Counted from the stretch's first letter, positions 10,807 to 23,482 are shown. The stretch is DNA of 64,000 nt from Dryococelus australis (GCA_029891345.1 CM057000.1:130045663-130109662), one strand, 5' to 3'. Notes: generated by a model from the sequence alone, not told the origin. Numbers and translations: made by a program.

Positions 10807-12650
10807 CGCCAGCTAACAGCCAGCGGCGCTAGAGCCCATGACGGCACTCACGTGTCACGTGTATCGCATGTGCGCAAAGACGTCGACAATTTTGAACTTT
10901 CCTATAAATGTTAATTTCAGGGTAAAATGTGTTATATTGTCTTCACAGTGTTTAATATGTCTTAAAATGTTTTAAAGTGCTTGTACTAATTTCAATGGTT
11001 TGGTTATGAATATTCAAAGTGCCTGTGGTGCCGAGATTAAGAAAACTTAATATTCTGGCATGAACGCCATCACAAAGAGATATTAAAATAATATTGAAAT
11101 TCGTAACAAAATTATAGAAATGTAAAACAATGTCTAATTTAATTTGTGCCATTTTATTTTCACTTTAAAAGATTTCACTCGGCGTGCATAGCACTTCCAC
11201 TTATGTGAACCCCGTACGTGGCCATGATAGATGCATGCGACGCTTGTATCTGGACAGTCTGTCGAGAAGAGCTGGCGAGGTGAGACACTGTCACGTGCAC
11301 ACTACAACTTTTGTCCACTGATGTAGGTTTCCATAGTCCATGTAGTTTACCGGTTGATCTTTGCTTGCCAGACATTTTCCCCAGCATTATGCTCCCACTT
11401 TACTAAATTTTTACGCCCTTGTGGCATTTTTAACGTAATTGAGGAGGAGGAGAAAGATGTCGGGAGAGGTCACGCGACCCGCACATTTTGAATCAGACGC
11501 CATCTGCATATGTTTATGGCATTTCATTGTAACTGCATAATTGCTACAGACAATTTTAAGAGCTTTATTTTTCTGTATCTATTTAAAGGTAGTTTTCGTG
11601 TTTGAATATTTTACGTCAACATCACGTATAACCACGTGGCCGACTGAAGCCAAGTCTTTGTATACACCATCATTGCGTTCTAAGAGCTTATTTATATAAC
11701 ATTGTATGTGCAATCATTTATTTCAATGTTCTGTGTATTTTGCATTCAGGGTCTAATGTATATTTCACGTAAATTGATGCTTTTGTACTTGACCACGCTG
11801 TCACAGTAATGTTTGATTTTACCACCATCAGTCATGTTACAAGCCTGTAACAATGCTAATCGTAAAGAGAACCATTTGCCAAACACGAGTGATATTTTAT
11901 CTGAATTTAGTTTGCCGTTTCCATGCAGAAATATTGCAATTTCACCTGTACTACGTGGTCCGCTACGAACTTCATCCAGCAGCATCCGCGCCACCTAAGC
12001 TTGTTTTCACACGTGTGTGTTTATTGTGAATATTCATCTCGTATCCCATCTTATTTCATGTCTCATTCTAGGGTCTATGTAATTGTGTATAGGCCGTCAC
12101 CACACTAACCACGTGCTGGAGGGCGAGCCCCGACGAGTTTGTGTTAGTGATGCCGAGTAATCACTCGTGTTAATGTGTAGTAAGGGTATTCATTTGTAAA
12201 TCACAGTGTCCTGTCTTCAGGGAAAAACCGTCAGTCCACCCTAGCGGCTGTTAGCCCTCTTCCCTTGTGAAGGCTGTGCTTTCACGTACCTCAGTGAGAT
12301 CATCCATGTAGGCGTGCGCTAGATTAATTATGGGTTGGGGAGCACCCCAGCGGAATTGGCTAGTCATGACCGAGATAACCATTTCATTGGCACGTTGATA
12401 AACAATATCAATAAAAACAAGTCTACAGTGAACTCAATTTTTTATTCAGTAGTGACAGTGTCCTAGCCACATATGTTTTATCTATTGTTTATTTCAGTTA
12501 TTTTATTAAAAGTTTAGTATTGCCAACGTGTTTGTAAGTACGCACGGGTGAGAGGGACACACAGAACCCACAACATCCCTGAGAACCTTGAGTCTCAATA
12601 GTGCAGTGATTGGGAAGCACCACTGGCGCCCAAATTACCAGTAAGTATTT
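10807..12650 (+). mobile_element. Insert in hAT pseudogene, LTR-like with primer-binding-site-like end
   Basis: 1.84 kb separates the two halves of the hAT coding region. Near its right end is TGGCGCCC (12624-12631), the usual core of a tRNA-Lys-type primer binding site, preceded by CA and followed by a donor-like GTAAGT. AATAAA signals occur near 12409 and the sequence is non-coding. This fits an LTR plus leader of an otherwise missing retroelement. Terminal repeats and target duplication were not proved. Confidence 0.35.
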
Positions 12651-12667
12651 GTGTCATCGTTCGTCTC

Positions 12668-13890
12668 GTGTCTCACTCGACGGCGTTATATCCCTCAAAG
12701 AAGTCCAAAGAAATGTCATCTCATAAATACCAGTCTATAACCAAGTTTCTCAAAGATCCTACAACGAAAACTGAGATAAGTTTTGTGATATCTAGTGGAA
12801 AGTTTTTCACAGACATCACAGGCACTTTACAGAAGAACGAGCCCCTTTGTTCACGTAATTCCCTCCAAATTAGTGAAATTGGTTGAAACAATTCTTCATT
12901 TTTCTAGGAAAGATGCTGTTTCTTCATTGAAAATTCTTGATGAAATTGTTATTGCAGACAACAGCAACTTCACACCAATTTTTGCAAGTTTAGTGTGGAC
13001 AGGAGACTAGTGAAATCGTGAAGAATTTGACAGAGAAGCAAACATTAACTTTCAAGAAGAATGTTCAAGATCACTAGATTCCTGCTTACAAACATATTTT
13101 CACTGTTACTCCTATCTCTAAGGATATTTTGAAGCATTTGATTTGCCTTCGTCCTGATTATATATCATCAAATGACAGCAGCATGTACATCACCAAATTG
13201 GGAAACATCTTACCAATTAATGTTGATACCGAAGTACTTTTTGATGAATGGGAATTGTTGCAGGTTGAAGGAGAAATCTCACAAGTGAAAGAAGATCAAT
13301 GCATTGATCGCTACTGGAGAAATTTTCTCTCAAATTACCCAAGTGTAGCTACATTAGTAAAAGCATGCTTGTCTTTAAGTCACGGCAGTGCAGATGTTGA
13401 GCGAGGTTTTTCTTTATCTACTCGTTTACTGGCAGAATGAGTTCAAGAACACGCTAGATGCTAAATTGACCATCTTGTCATGTATGAAGAAATACGGGAA
13501 TAAACCAGAGTATGGTACCTATAACTTTTGAGCTCCTCAAACAAGCAAGATATGCTGGTCATACCTATAAGACATATTTAGAAAAGGAATGAAGTTGTTG
13601 TAAAAGAGAAAAAGAAACAGCTAGAAGAGGATGAGAAACTGGCTAATGAACAAGCAAAGAAGAAACTTGATGCAGAAAAAACTGGAATACAAAACATGGA
13701 AAAGAATCTACAAAAGAAAAAGGAAGTAGTGAAAAGAAAAGTTGAAGAAGAACTTTTGTCAGAAGCAGGTAAACAGAGCAAAACTGCCATCAACCATAAC
13801 GATATGGCCAAAGTACATTTACCACAAGGGATACGTGAAAGAGAGAAGAAAGGTGCGGAAAGACTTGGAAGAAGAGAAGGAAGAGTCTGA
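12668..13890 (+). pseudogene. hAT-type transposase pseudogene, C-terminal dimerisation half
   Basis: Frames encode YQSITKFLKDPTTKTE near 12740, LVKLVETILHF, then from 13129 the hAT dimerisation region: YWRNFLSNYPSVATLVKACL, LSLSHGSADVERGFSLS. A Lys/Glu-rich tail (KKLDAEKT, NLQKKKEVVKRKVEEELL) follows to about 13890 with stops. The order matches the N-terminal half at 9690-10806, so both are one inactive copy. The element's own termini were not found. Confidence 0.7.
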
Positions 13891-14374
13891 AAAGAGTTAA
13901 ACTCAAATTGATAAAAAGAAAACAAGCCTCATAATCCAATTCCTTGTGAAGGACAAGTAGAAAGTCATAACACTTAGCATGAATAATTTTTGTATTTGTA
14001 AGTAATAATCTATTAGGTACTATTTTATCACTCATCAGTCATAATCAGTGATTATAATAGCCTACAAAAAAGCCCAACCCCATCTGGATTGGAGCTTAAG
14101 CATACAAGAAGTGAGACAGATAATAATCCAACCTGCTGGCAATGACACAATTTTTATGATCAAAAGCCTGTATATGGCTTAAGTGTTTGTACATTGCATT
14201 TTTTTTTATTTGCAGGTGTTAACAGTAGAGAATGTAATCTAAATTTCCTCATAATTAAGTGTACAATTTTGACAATCAGTTACAGGCAATTTCTCTTTTT
14301 TTATTTTTATTTTATTTTTTTTCAAACTGTCACTGATTATATTCAAGATTATTTGCTTTAAAATTATTGCTATA
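13891..14374. other. Intron 1 spacer, nothing recognised
   Basis: A+T-rich with T-runs near 14200 and 14295. It may include the 3' end of the hAT copy. Confidence 0.35.
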
Positions 14375-14607
14375 GGCTGTTCACAGTAAAGTGAGCACTT
14401 TTTAAGGCCCTCACAAAATATATTAACCCCTAATAAATATATTTATTGCAGTCTCAGACGTTAAATATTGAGTGTGATGACAAGTATACACTGCGTTTAT
14501 TAGTCATATTGCACCGTTTACAATAAAAAATGGCAGAAAGGTATAAATTAATTGAAAGGAAAAATTTAGCAGGTCCTTAAAAAGTGCTCACTTTGCCGTG
14601 AACAGCC
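14375..14607. mobile_element. 233-bp MITE with TA target sites
   Basis: Terminal inverted repeats of about 33 bp: left GGCTGTTCACAGTAAAGTGA..., right end the complement of GGCTGTTCACGGCAAAGTGA..., with GAGCACTTTTTAAGG inside both. Both sides are flanked by TATA. Size, ends and TA sites fit a Tc1/mariner-type non-autonomous element. A truncated relative lies at 33837-33991. Confidence 0.85.
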
Positions 14608-14611
14608 TATA

Positions 14612-15234
14612 CAAATAATATTGTTACCAAGGGAAAAAGTAGGTGTATACATTTCTCATGAATTGCAAATATTGCTTCAGACTAATTTTGTTTGTTCTTT
14701 GTCACTTTGACGTGTGTATGTAATATAGTCAATTATGTATTTAGATTGTGCGTAAATGGAAAAAACAATTTTTAATGCTACAAATTGGCCATTGTTGCAA
14801 GACACTATTGGTCACTTTTTTTTTAAATTTTGGTCACTATTTTAACTATTTCAGACCTCGGAGCCCATTATGAGCCCTCATTGCACAACGCAGTTATGTA
14901 GTTTAAATTAAATTTGTGGCCCATTAAAACCTTAAGTAAAATTAGCATGATTAAAATGTTACGTTGACAGTAAATAGAAGCATGCATTTTCAATTTAGGT
15001 TTATGCAGATGCTAGCTGCAGTTAGTGTATTGTAGTGACAATAAATTTCATCCAGAGTTGAGACTATCTTTCATTTAATGTGTGTTATTTTGTCACTAAA
15101 CTGTCAGACTGGTTGCTTCCTCTCATTCTACCAAGAAAGTCTTTGTGTGGAATCTTGCTGCTGCAGTTGACTTGTGATATATTATTGACATGTATTGTTT
15201 CATGGAATATTCTGGGGTGATGCTTTTACAACAG
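14612..15234. other. Intron 1 end, nothing recognised
   Basis: Ordinary A+T-rich intron leading to the exon 2 acceptor at 15234. Confidence 0.4.
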
Positions 15235-15458
15235 ACGGTGACTTGTTGACAGAACAGAGGGCTCGTGAAAGCTCCCCTCGCTACCAAGCCTGGCTCGGTG
15301 AACAGAAGGCTCTTGAAGAATTTGAGTTGGAAGAGAGTGCACGCCTGCAGAGAGAGAGACATGTGCAGTGGGAGAGAGACGAAGTACTCGCACAACACGC
15401 GTGGGTAGAGCGCCAGGCGAGGCTTGCCAAGGCACGTGAGGAGAGGGCAACACAGGAG
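15235..15458 (+). CDS. ZRSR2: ZRSR2-like coding exon 2 (Arg/Glu-rich coiled segment)
   Basis: The acceptor TTTTACAACAG ends at 15234 and the donor GTGAGA starts at 15459. Two bases complete the Asp codon begun in exon 1, then 74 codons follow (phase 0 end). The peptide is highly charged, with WLGEQKALEEF matching the WLLREQKAQEEF block that is characteristic of ZRSR2, followed by RLQRERHVQWERDEV and repeated R/E/A. It should form a helical or coiled-coil linker before the zinc finger. It is flanked by ordinary A+T-rich intron sequence on both sides. Confidence 0.9.
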
Positions 15459-17214
15459 GTGAGATTTTACGCAAACTAAGGCATGTGACTCACAAGCCAA
15501 TAAAATTGTATCTATTTCCAATTCCGTTGTCAGAGGCGACATATAAGCATGTATAGGCGGACACAGAATCCACTCCTATAGAAATAACGGTCCAGCTTAG
15601 TGTCCGATAAAAATGTAGGTTTCTGCAGCCTGACAAATCATTGTGAATGGAAGCCGGACAGACTTCTTGGAAAACTAAAAGTTATGTGTAAGTGCAAACT
15701 TTCTGAGAATGATCATCTGATTTTCCATGTGATGTTGCCATACTGTACAGTTGCCTGGTAGCCCTGCATGCAGCAACATGGCTTTGATAACTTTGTGGTA
15801 CATTTTGCAGTTGCATTAGTGGTATTCATGAAACTGTTAAAATGGCGTGCCATATTTACGGGAAGAGTGTTGAGGAAATATCTTTGTGAAAAAATTGTAC
15901 ATTTACATCCATATTAGTGTAATTTTGTTTTAAATAGAGTGGAATAATGGTAATATTAATATTACATTGAATTTACTCTTTTAAATGGCATTTTGATGAT
16001 GTGTGAAGGTTTTTGTACTTTGCTAAATCCGAGAATGGTTTCCATTTGGCAATACTTAGTGTTGGTTTTTCATTCTCGTTTCCAGCAATGTTTAGAAATT
16101 ATTTTTGTTTGGCTTTGATGTTATATGCATATGTCAATTTTTTATGTTAATGAGGAGCATGTAAAGTAATTTTGTATAGCACAAATACAGCTGATTCAAT
16201 CAAACTGTGAGAGAGATTATGCAAACAGCAATCTCAGTAAAGCCAAAAATTTCCTGAAATTAATTTTGTGGTACCTAATATAAAATATAGTGATCTGTAC
16301 AAAGCATCATTCACCACACAAACAAAAAATAAGTGCAGAGAATTCATAGTAACACTTTTGTAGCTATTTAAGCTAGAAAAAAAGCAACAAGATGGCAGGT
16401 TTTTCACTTATAATCAAATATTCCCGATTAATTTTCAAACAGTTTCAGATTTTGTTACACAAAGTATGTGAATTCGTATGCCTTGTGTTTTTTCATACGC
16501 TTTTACTTCCCAAACAAAGATATAGGAGGTTGGATTAATCTCTGATTAAGCATAGGACATGTTTCTTCCAAAGCCTACAGCCTCAGTTAGGAGGAAAATC
16601 TGGCAACAGAAGCAGTTATATTTCAGATTTGAATGGTAAATATTGAGGCATTGGCACTTTCATTCAATGTCTTAAACAGGACAGAACCAGCGTGTGTGCT
16701 CTACCTATTTGTTTCCAACAAAATTGGTATTGGATCAGCGTTTGACAATTATCACTAGTGTGTGACAGGCCTAACAGTCCCCTATTTCAGTGTCTGTGAT
16801 TTTTACGTGTATCAAACATATTCAGTTGGAAGACCATTAATTAAAAATAAAATCACAGATAGTGTATCGGATGATAAGTGAATGATAGTCATGGTGCAGA
16901 AATCCTTAACTTTTGCCAAAGACAAATTTGGTTAATGGCTAGGCTCATTAGCTAAGAAAACTTCTCTGGAGAGTCAAATTATTTTGGTATTTGTAGACCA
17001 GGTGCAAAATTATGTTAATCTTATTAAGGAGGAAAAAGTTTGGAAAAGGAACTTCTTAAAAGTTTTTCACTGTAATTTTTATCTATGTTTAAGTGCAACT
17101 CATATTAATGTAGTAGAGATTTTACAAAAATGAGATTGAGAGGAGAGATTTGGCGGCTCTTAACATTGAGCTTTTAAGAGCAGATGAGGATGAAGTGAGG
17201 TGAGTATGGAGCAG
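15459..17214. other. Intron 2, first part, nothing recognised
   Basis: 1.75 kb of A+T-rich sequence without ORFs, inverted repeats or family matches that I can support. Confidence 0.4.
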
Positions 17215-17365
17215 TGCCAGGGTTCAAGGGTGGGGAAAACAGGAGACCCCTGAGAAAACCGCCCAACCAGCGACAATGTCCGGCACAATTCTCACGTATG
17301 AAAATTCAGTAGCGATTATGCCGGGATTAGATCCCAGTTCACCTTGTTGGGAGGCAAGTAGTTGA
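17215..17365 (+). repeat. SINE-like fragment
   Basis: The sequence has the look of a widespread arthropod SINE/short repeat: GGGTGGGGAAAACAGGAG, then CCGCCCAACCAGCGACAATG, then a GGGATTAGATCCCAG B-box-like end near 17320 and GGGAGGCAAGTAGTTGAGC. It abuts the truncated BEL LTR at 17366. Confidence 0.4.
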
Positions 17366-17470
17366 GCAGGCTGGCCAACCTGGGCGGCCAGAAGTTCTCT
17401 ACTGTATGCAGGGTTGCTAACAATCTGTGAACAAATAGTCCTCCTTCATGTCCACAGTACACTATATACA
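17366..17470 (-). repeat. BEL/Pao 3' LTR, truncated
   Basis: It begins on the minus strand with TGTATATAGTGTAC just after the end of integrase and a purine-rich tract. It matches the 5' LTR start at 23482 and stops at 17366 against an unrelated SINE-like segment. Confidence 0.75.
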
Positions 17471-17489
17471 CTCCAATCATCCTGCCCTC

Positions 17490-18701
17490 CTTGAAATGAA
17501 GATTTCAGTTGTCAGGGGGCACAATTTCACAGCTGGATGCTTCACGAGTCCATTGGAAGTTCGCACGGTAGCCACCCGTGCAACCCCATCACTTTCTGGG
17601 TGGAGCTCAGCTACCCGTCCAAGGTGCCCTTGAAGGGGGTGGGGGGTCCTCCCTAATCAAAGCAAGTTGGTTGGGGCTAAGCTGGGGTCCTTGGTGCTGC
17701 CACTTGGATTGCTGCTGGAGTGTGTGGGGATAGTTGCAGTGCCACTGGCGCCAAAAATCTAGATGCAAACGCTCTTCCACTTGCCAGCACTGGAGCCGGT
17801 TCACTTTTTCACCAAGATCGGGCTCTGGCACGGTGACGAGAGGTTCAAGCGTTAGGAAATGACCTGGAGTTAGAGCACAGAAATTGTTAGCATCGGAACT
17901 GAGAGGGCACAGAGGCCTCGAGTTGAAAACATCTATCTGGACCACCACTGTGTAGAGCTCCTCGAATGTAAGAATTTGCTCACCAATGGCTCTATTCAGA
18001 TGACCTTTAACTGATTTCACGCCAGCTTCCCAGAGTCCTCCAAAGTGCGGCACAGCTGGGGGATTGAAATGCCAAGTGATGCCAAGATGGACTGACCAAT
18101 CAACAACTGATTTCTGGTGATCACGTGACATAAGGAGTTGCTGTAGGTTTACCAGGTGGTTGTGGACCCCAACACAGTTTGTCCCGCAGTCACTATACAC
18201 ATCAGATGACCTGCCTCTGCGTGCGATGAAACGTTTGTATGCTGCCAGGAAAGCATCAGTGGATAAATCAGATGTTAACCCCACATGCACTGCCTTGATG
18301 GCACAACAAACAAAAAGACATAGGTAAACCTTCAGCACAGGAGCCTTGCGGGTTCTACTTGGTTTGATAGAAAAGGGCCCTGCATAATCAATCCCAGTCC
18401 TTGAAAAGGGTTTCACCTTCTGCACTCTCATGGCAGGCAGGTTCCCCATAAATGGCATACACAAGAATGGTCTCGCCTTCCAACACTGCACACAATGACG
18501 TAAGAGTCGACTAATAGCATGTCTGTCTGACAGGATACAAAATTGTTCCTGGAGTATACCTTGCAGAGTACGGAGGCCAGGGTGGTGATTAGTCTCGTGA
18601 TAATAGCGAATGATCAAGTTTGTCAATGGGTGCAATTTGGGCAGCAATGCAGGGTGCTTGTGCTCAAATGGTAGGTCGGAGTTGTGGAGTCTTCCACCCA
18701 C
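17490..18701 (-). pseudogene. BEL/Pao integrase region
   Basis: A 364-codon open frame (18701-17607) carries the H2C2-type domain (HPLTNLIIRYYHETNHHPG ... CVQCWKARP) and the rve core. The acidic triad is visible: Asp in GIDYAGPF, Asp in VYSDCGTN, Glu in FGGLWEAGVKS. The C-terminal DUF5641-like part (LTPGHFLTLEPL, RWQ-like CWQVEERLHLDFW) follows. The frame is lost in a run of Gs near 17635-17648, and the normal C-terminus (RVATVRTSNG...KLCPL) continues in another frame to about 17490. Integrase would insert the element DNA in the nucleus; this copy needs its frameshifts undone to be functional. Confidence 0.9.
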
Positions 18702-18767
18702 CCTAAGCAGACCAGCCTTGTTAATGAAGAGGGAAAGTTTGTGAATTTGAGGAGTACTGACCTGTAC

Positions 18768-19702
18768 TCAAAGCAGCAAGCTCATTCTGGAAGGCAATAG
18801 ATTGCACATGCAACAACAGAACCTGCAAAGCATTTTCCAACTCCTGAGATTCCCAATCACACTTGATCCAGTGACATGACGATTATGGACAAACCTTAGT
18901 ACAAAGGACATGACTCTAAGTAACTTTGCCAGGCTACTAAAATGTGCAATCAGTGTGTCAACATCATCCAATGGCACAAAAGTACTCAAAGACTTCACCT
19001 TGTGTTCGAGAACACTAGAGTCCACAATCTTGTTGGCATAGAAGGTTCCCGCAACCATGACGGACCTGTCCATCATAAAGGATGATTTATCAGCTGAGCA
19101 GGAAGGAGACCACGAGATGCATAGTCCTCTGGGTTGCACTCAGAAGGTATGTGCCTCCACCAGGATGATCTTGTAAGCTCCTGTATTACATTCACCCTAT
19201 TTGCGATAAATGTCTTCAGCTGATGAGGTGACGAGTCAATCCATGACATAAACACCTGCGATTCTGTCCACAAATGGATGGATGAGAAGGTAAAGGCAGT
19301 GGCATACATTTCCAACACATGATGGATCAATTGAGTTAACAACAGGGCACCACAGAGCTCTAGACGAAGCAACGACGGAGTCTTGACTGGCGCAACCTTT
19401 GATTTACCAGCCAACAGATGAGTGAGTGACAATGCTATCATCACGGTTGATAATACACAAATAAATTACTGCAGCATATCCAATCTCCGAACTGTCAACA
19501 AAAGCCATGCAGTTCGTAAGTTGAGCCATTTGGACCAGTGATCTTTCTCGGAACAGTTAATAGATGAGAGAAGGTGCAGTTCACTGTTGAAACGACTCCT
19601 CTTTCCTGCAATATCAGGTGGGGGCTCATCATCCCAGTCAAGATTTTTAACCACAGAGGGTGAATCAGATGTTAAGAAAACATAGAAAGAGGAGATAGTC
19701 AC
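18768..19702 (-). pseudogene. BEL/Pao RNase H and linker region
   Basis: Three overlapping minus frames: LTSDSPSVVKNLDWDDEPP near 19660, LLRLELCGALLLTQLI ... LWTESQVFMSWIDSSPHQLKTF near 19380-19210, and a C-terminal piece to 18768 leading to integrase. The blocks match the Pao RNase H family. Frameshifts separate them. Confidence 0.8.
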
Positions 19703-19808
19703 CCAAGGTGCTTGAATATTCTTGCTGGATCTGACAAGATATTTCTCTCGGTGGCCCTTTTGGAATTTGTTTTGGTCTTGTAGGAAAAGACATCAGCTCT
19801 GGGATCCA

Positions 19809-20872
19809 CTACAGTCCCAAAACCTTCACAGCATGACTTTCCTGGTCCAAGGAGTGTGCCCCTGCGCTTTCAACATTGTCTGCGGACAGCCAGTCAAGGA
19901 GAGCTCTATGGGTGCTCACAAACTTTCTCAGTTTAAACCTCCCTGCAGCAAGTAGTGCAATCAATTTCTGTTGCACGGCTAAGGCTGACTCGACAGAAGA
20001 AGACCCTGTGACCACATCATCAACATACATATTAGTCTGGACACTTGCAGCTGCTGGAAATCTGCCCCGTTCATCCTCAGCTAATTGCTGCAAGGTTCGA
20101 ATAGCTAGAAATGGGGACGAACAAACCCCATACGTCACTGTCTTCAGCCGATAGTCCTCCACTGGACTGCTATCATCAAAGTGCCAAACAATGTGCTGAA
20201 AATTTTGATGGTTAGGACATTTGGAGATACATTTGTTTGATATCAGCCATAAAAGCCACTTCATGCAGTCTAACCTTCAGAAGTACCTCAACGATATCAT
20301 GCTGCAAACTGGGTCCCATTAGCAAGGTGTCATTCAGTGATACATCAGTTGAGCTCTTGGACGAGGCATCAAATACGACATGTAATTTAGTAGTCAAGCT
20401 TTCTGGCTTACACACAGTGGTATGGAATTTAGTAGGCTGACGAGGAAGACAATTGAGATTCTGGAACCTTTTCCATATTCCCTAGAGCTAGGTAACCCTG
20501 CATAAACTCATTGTACCTCTGTTTCAATGGTGGGTCCCCATTAAGACGCCTCTCCAAACGAAACAGCCTGTTAAGTGCTTGTGGTCTTGATGACCCCAAC
20601 TCAGGCTCTAGGAAGGGAAATGGCAATGAGACAATATATCTGCCAGCCTCATTCTGGCTATGAGTTTCAACGAACAAGTCCTCACATTTCACCTCATCAG
20701 GAGATCTAAGGTTTTTTGGAGGGAACTCCTCAACTTCCCAAAAGCGCCTCATAATGTCTTCCAATGGAGACAAGGTCAACAAGGAGATGCAAAACGATGT
20801 CGAAAAGGATGAATGCTGTGCTGGTGCTATTCGACCCATGATAATCCACCCTAAAACTGAGTCAAATGCCAT
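19809..20872 (-). pseudogene. BEL/Pao reverse transcriptase
   Basis: Frames 20872-20429, 20415-20212 and 20264-19809 cover RT in order: FWEVEEFPPK, LERRLNGDPPLKQRYNEFMQGYLALG, LHVVFDASSKSSTDVSLND, VAFMADIKQMY (motif A Asp), TVTYGVCSSPFLAIRTLQQLAED, and NMYVDDVVTGSS (catalytic YVDD intact). At least two frame changes are present, so it is not translated as one protein now. Confidence 0.9.
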
Positions 20873-20888
20873 GGGAGAGCCATCTATC

Positions 20889-22596
20889 TTACCTCCAGTT
20901 GAGTCGAGGAAACATGTCTGAAGTGATCAGCAAGTCTACAGGCCCAGGAGTGTCAAAGGATGGATCTGCTAACGTCAGGTGGGCAACAGAACGGCACTCT
21001 TCCTGGGACAATTTGACACTGGGCAAACAATTGGTTATGTGTGGAAGCACAAACACATCCACAGCAAACTGTAAGTCAGGAGCATCATGTGGGGTAATCA
21101 CAACAGGTATGAACTATTTGGCAACACTGACTTGAGTGTTTGACAACCCATGAATTGGAAGGTGGGTCCGCTGCCGGGCCAAACCAAGTCTCTGGATGCA
21201 ACCGTCTGTGATTAAACTCTCACCTGGCTGGCTGTATCCAAAAGCACTGGAGCTACCTGTGGTGTTCCGGAGGCATCAAGAACATGAACAAGGGCAATGG
21301 ACAACAATACAGCAGGTGCCAAAGCACAGACATCAGACGTAACAGCAGAGAGTACTTCAGATGACTGGGGTTCGGAACTTTGAGCAGACACAGCCTCTGA
21401 CTTATCTGGTGACTTGTTCTCTATGCCCTTCTGTTCAAAATGTAACAAAGTATGGTGACGTGCACCACACTGATGACAAGAAAATGACGATGGACAATTA
21501 GAGGAATGGTGTGAAGGAAGAAAGCAATTCAAACACAACTTATGTTTAACAAGAGAAAATTGCTCCTTTGGATTTTGATTAACAAACTCTGCACATTTGT
21601 ACAACGTGTGGATCTCAGTACATAGACAGCATCCACCTTGAACAGAGCTAGCCAGGCATTTTGAAGATGCTTGGTTACGAGGCTGTCTCCAATTATACAC
21701 AACCTGTATAGGTTTCAACTTGACAGTCTGTGTATTAGACCTTTTGGCAGTACTGGAACTAACAGCCTCTTGGGCTCGACAGTGTTTTTCAAGAAATACT
21801 AACAAGTCCTTAAGAGTTGGCAGTTCAGTACCCCCAGCGTTATCTCCCATTGTGTTTGAAGAGTGGTGTCTAACCGTTTGCACACAATAGGTAACAAAAT
21901 TAAATCCCACTGGTCGACAGGTATATCAAGGGTCTTAAGCGCAGATACATTTTCATTCAAAATGCACAATAGATGATGCAACAAGGTGGGTGAGTCAACT
22001 GAAGATGAACGCGCCTGCAACAAGGCCTCAACATGCACACTAACAAGAAGCCGTTTGTTTTCATAATGATCAACAATTAATTTCCTCACAACCTCAAAAT
22101 TGGCATCTGACATGAACAGCGACTGAATCACACCTTGGGGTTCGCCATGCAGTGCAGTCTTCAAGTAAGCCAATTCTTCTACTGGGGACAAGTCGTCATT
22201 GTTTTTAACCAGTGTGGTAAACGGATTTGAGAAATTCGGCCATTGCCTGGGGTCGCCTTCAGAGGTAGGTAGAGTTATTTTAGGTAAGACGACCTGTGAA
22301 CTTGCCAATTTTGGAGCTGCACAAGCCTGTACACTTACCTTTGAACCATCAGTCATTGCATCTACAGTAGCCATTACTAGGAAGTACTTCTCCTCAAAAT
22401 CTGCTAAGCGTGCAGCATGTGCCTTTAGGTCGACCGCTACACTCTCATTAGTTGTCTCAGCAGCAGCTAATTCTACAGTAACATAATCAGCATCAAAATT
22501 TTTTGCGAACCTTTGGCAGGTCACGACTGGTTGCAGCAAACAAATTACGCTTCGACAGGTTTTTTTGTGACTACTTGCGCAAGATTGTAGGCTCAC
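20889..22596 (-). pseudogene. BEL/Pao gag, zinc knuckles and protease
   Basis: The frame at 22596-21799 is gag (KITLPTSEGDPRQWPNF, LKTALHGEPQGVIQSL, VDQWDLILLPIVCKRL). A frame shift near 21850 leads to 21910-21212 with knuckles (CCLCTEIHTLYKCAEF, LCLNCFLPSHHSSNCPSSFSC...HHTLLHF) and the protease active-site block LLDTASQ (usual form is D-T/S-G-S/A-Q, so the Gly is changed to Ala). The DUF1758-like C-terminal half (TLADPSFDTPGPVDLLITSDMF) is in another frame at 21101-20889. Gag would form the particle and protease would cleave the polyprotein. Confidence 0.85.
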
Positions 22597-22599
22597 TTA

Positions 22600-23482
22600 A
22601 GACGACCCTCGGCTAGGCGAAGTCGCAAAAGAGCCAATTGTAACTCTGCCATTTTCAAGAAAACAATGACTGAATGCAAATTAAAAACAAAGAAAAATAG
22701 ACAAAGGACGGTCGAAAACAGCTGCTAACAAGAACAGAAACACTACCTTCCCATCTCACCAACAAAAAAGGCAATCAGCGATACATGAGAAAAATACAAG
22801 ACAAACATGTGAAAAAATACTAACCTGTACACAGCACACCATACCAGACAATTCCAAACAAAAATTCATGTGATTAAAATGCTAACCACGTGCATTCCAC
22901 TGATGATACCAAGCACTGCACAGGATTTAAAACAAAGAAAAACTAGGCCACATGCTCCGTACTGCTAAACCATTGGGAACAAAGACAAACTAAAATTCAT
23001 TTCTTCACAGTCTGCTGACCACCGAAGTAGGTTAGGTCTTGAGTCTTGAATTCACTAAATCCAGTTCACAACATGTTTTTCACAGAGAATACACGTCCAA
23101 GCACTTGATCGGCATGATTACAGCACACGTGAATGAGTAAAAAATGATCTGCATGATTACCATGCATGCGAACGAGTCGAAAAATTTATTATAAACAAAA
23201 ATGCTGGCACGAATCTGGCCCGGAGAACCAAAAATGTTGCGTCAAAAATCAAATAATGAACAAAACAATGAAAATAACACACAATGGCACTGTTTAGCAA
23301 CGATAAAGGCAAAAAAACTTGCAACACGAGCGATATGCTTACCAAACAAGGCTACGATGCCATTTTGGCTAGTATTTTATGATTGTGCAGGCTGGCTAAC
23401 CTAGGTGGCCAGAAGTTCTCTGCTGTGTGCTGGGTTGCCAACAATCCATGAACAAATAGTCCTGCTATGTACACTATATACA
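22600..23482 (-). repeat. BEL/Pao 5' LTR and leader
   Basis: The right edge begins TGTATATAGTGTACA (minus) and the first ~100 bp are shared with the 3' LTR. The exact LTR/leader border and primer binding site could not be fixed because the other LTR is truncated. Confidence 0.6.

Larger units (their letters stand above)
17366..23482 (-). mobile_element. BEL/Pao LTR retrotransposon, near full length, inactive
   Basis: On the minus strand the order is 5' LTR/leader (about 23482-22600), gag, zinc knuckles, protease, RT, RNase H, integrase, then a 3' LTR stub (17470-17366). LTR identity is shown by a direct repeat of about 105 bp: ...GGCCAGAAGTTCTCT...GAACAAATAGTCCT...ACTATATACACTCC occurs at 17366-17476 and 23383-23487. 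The 3' LTR is cut short against SINE-like sequence, so no target duplication can be read. RT YVDD and the integrase acidic triad are preserved, but several frameshifts break the polyprotein. Confidence 0.9.

Noticed and set aside
13578-13925. Minus-strand Ser/Phe-rich ORF of 115 codons
   Set aside because: It is the shadow of the Lys/Glu-rich tail of the hAT transposase on the + strand.
15123-15542. Minus-strand ORF of 139 codons over exon 2
   Set aside because: Antisense shadow of ZRSR2 exon 2 (the + strand frame has splice sites and family similarity).
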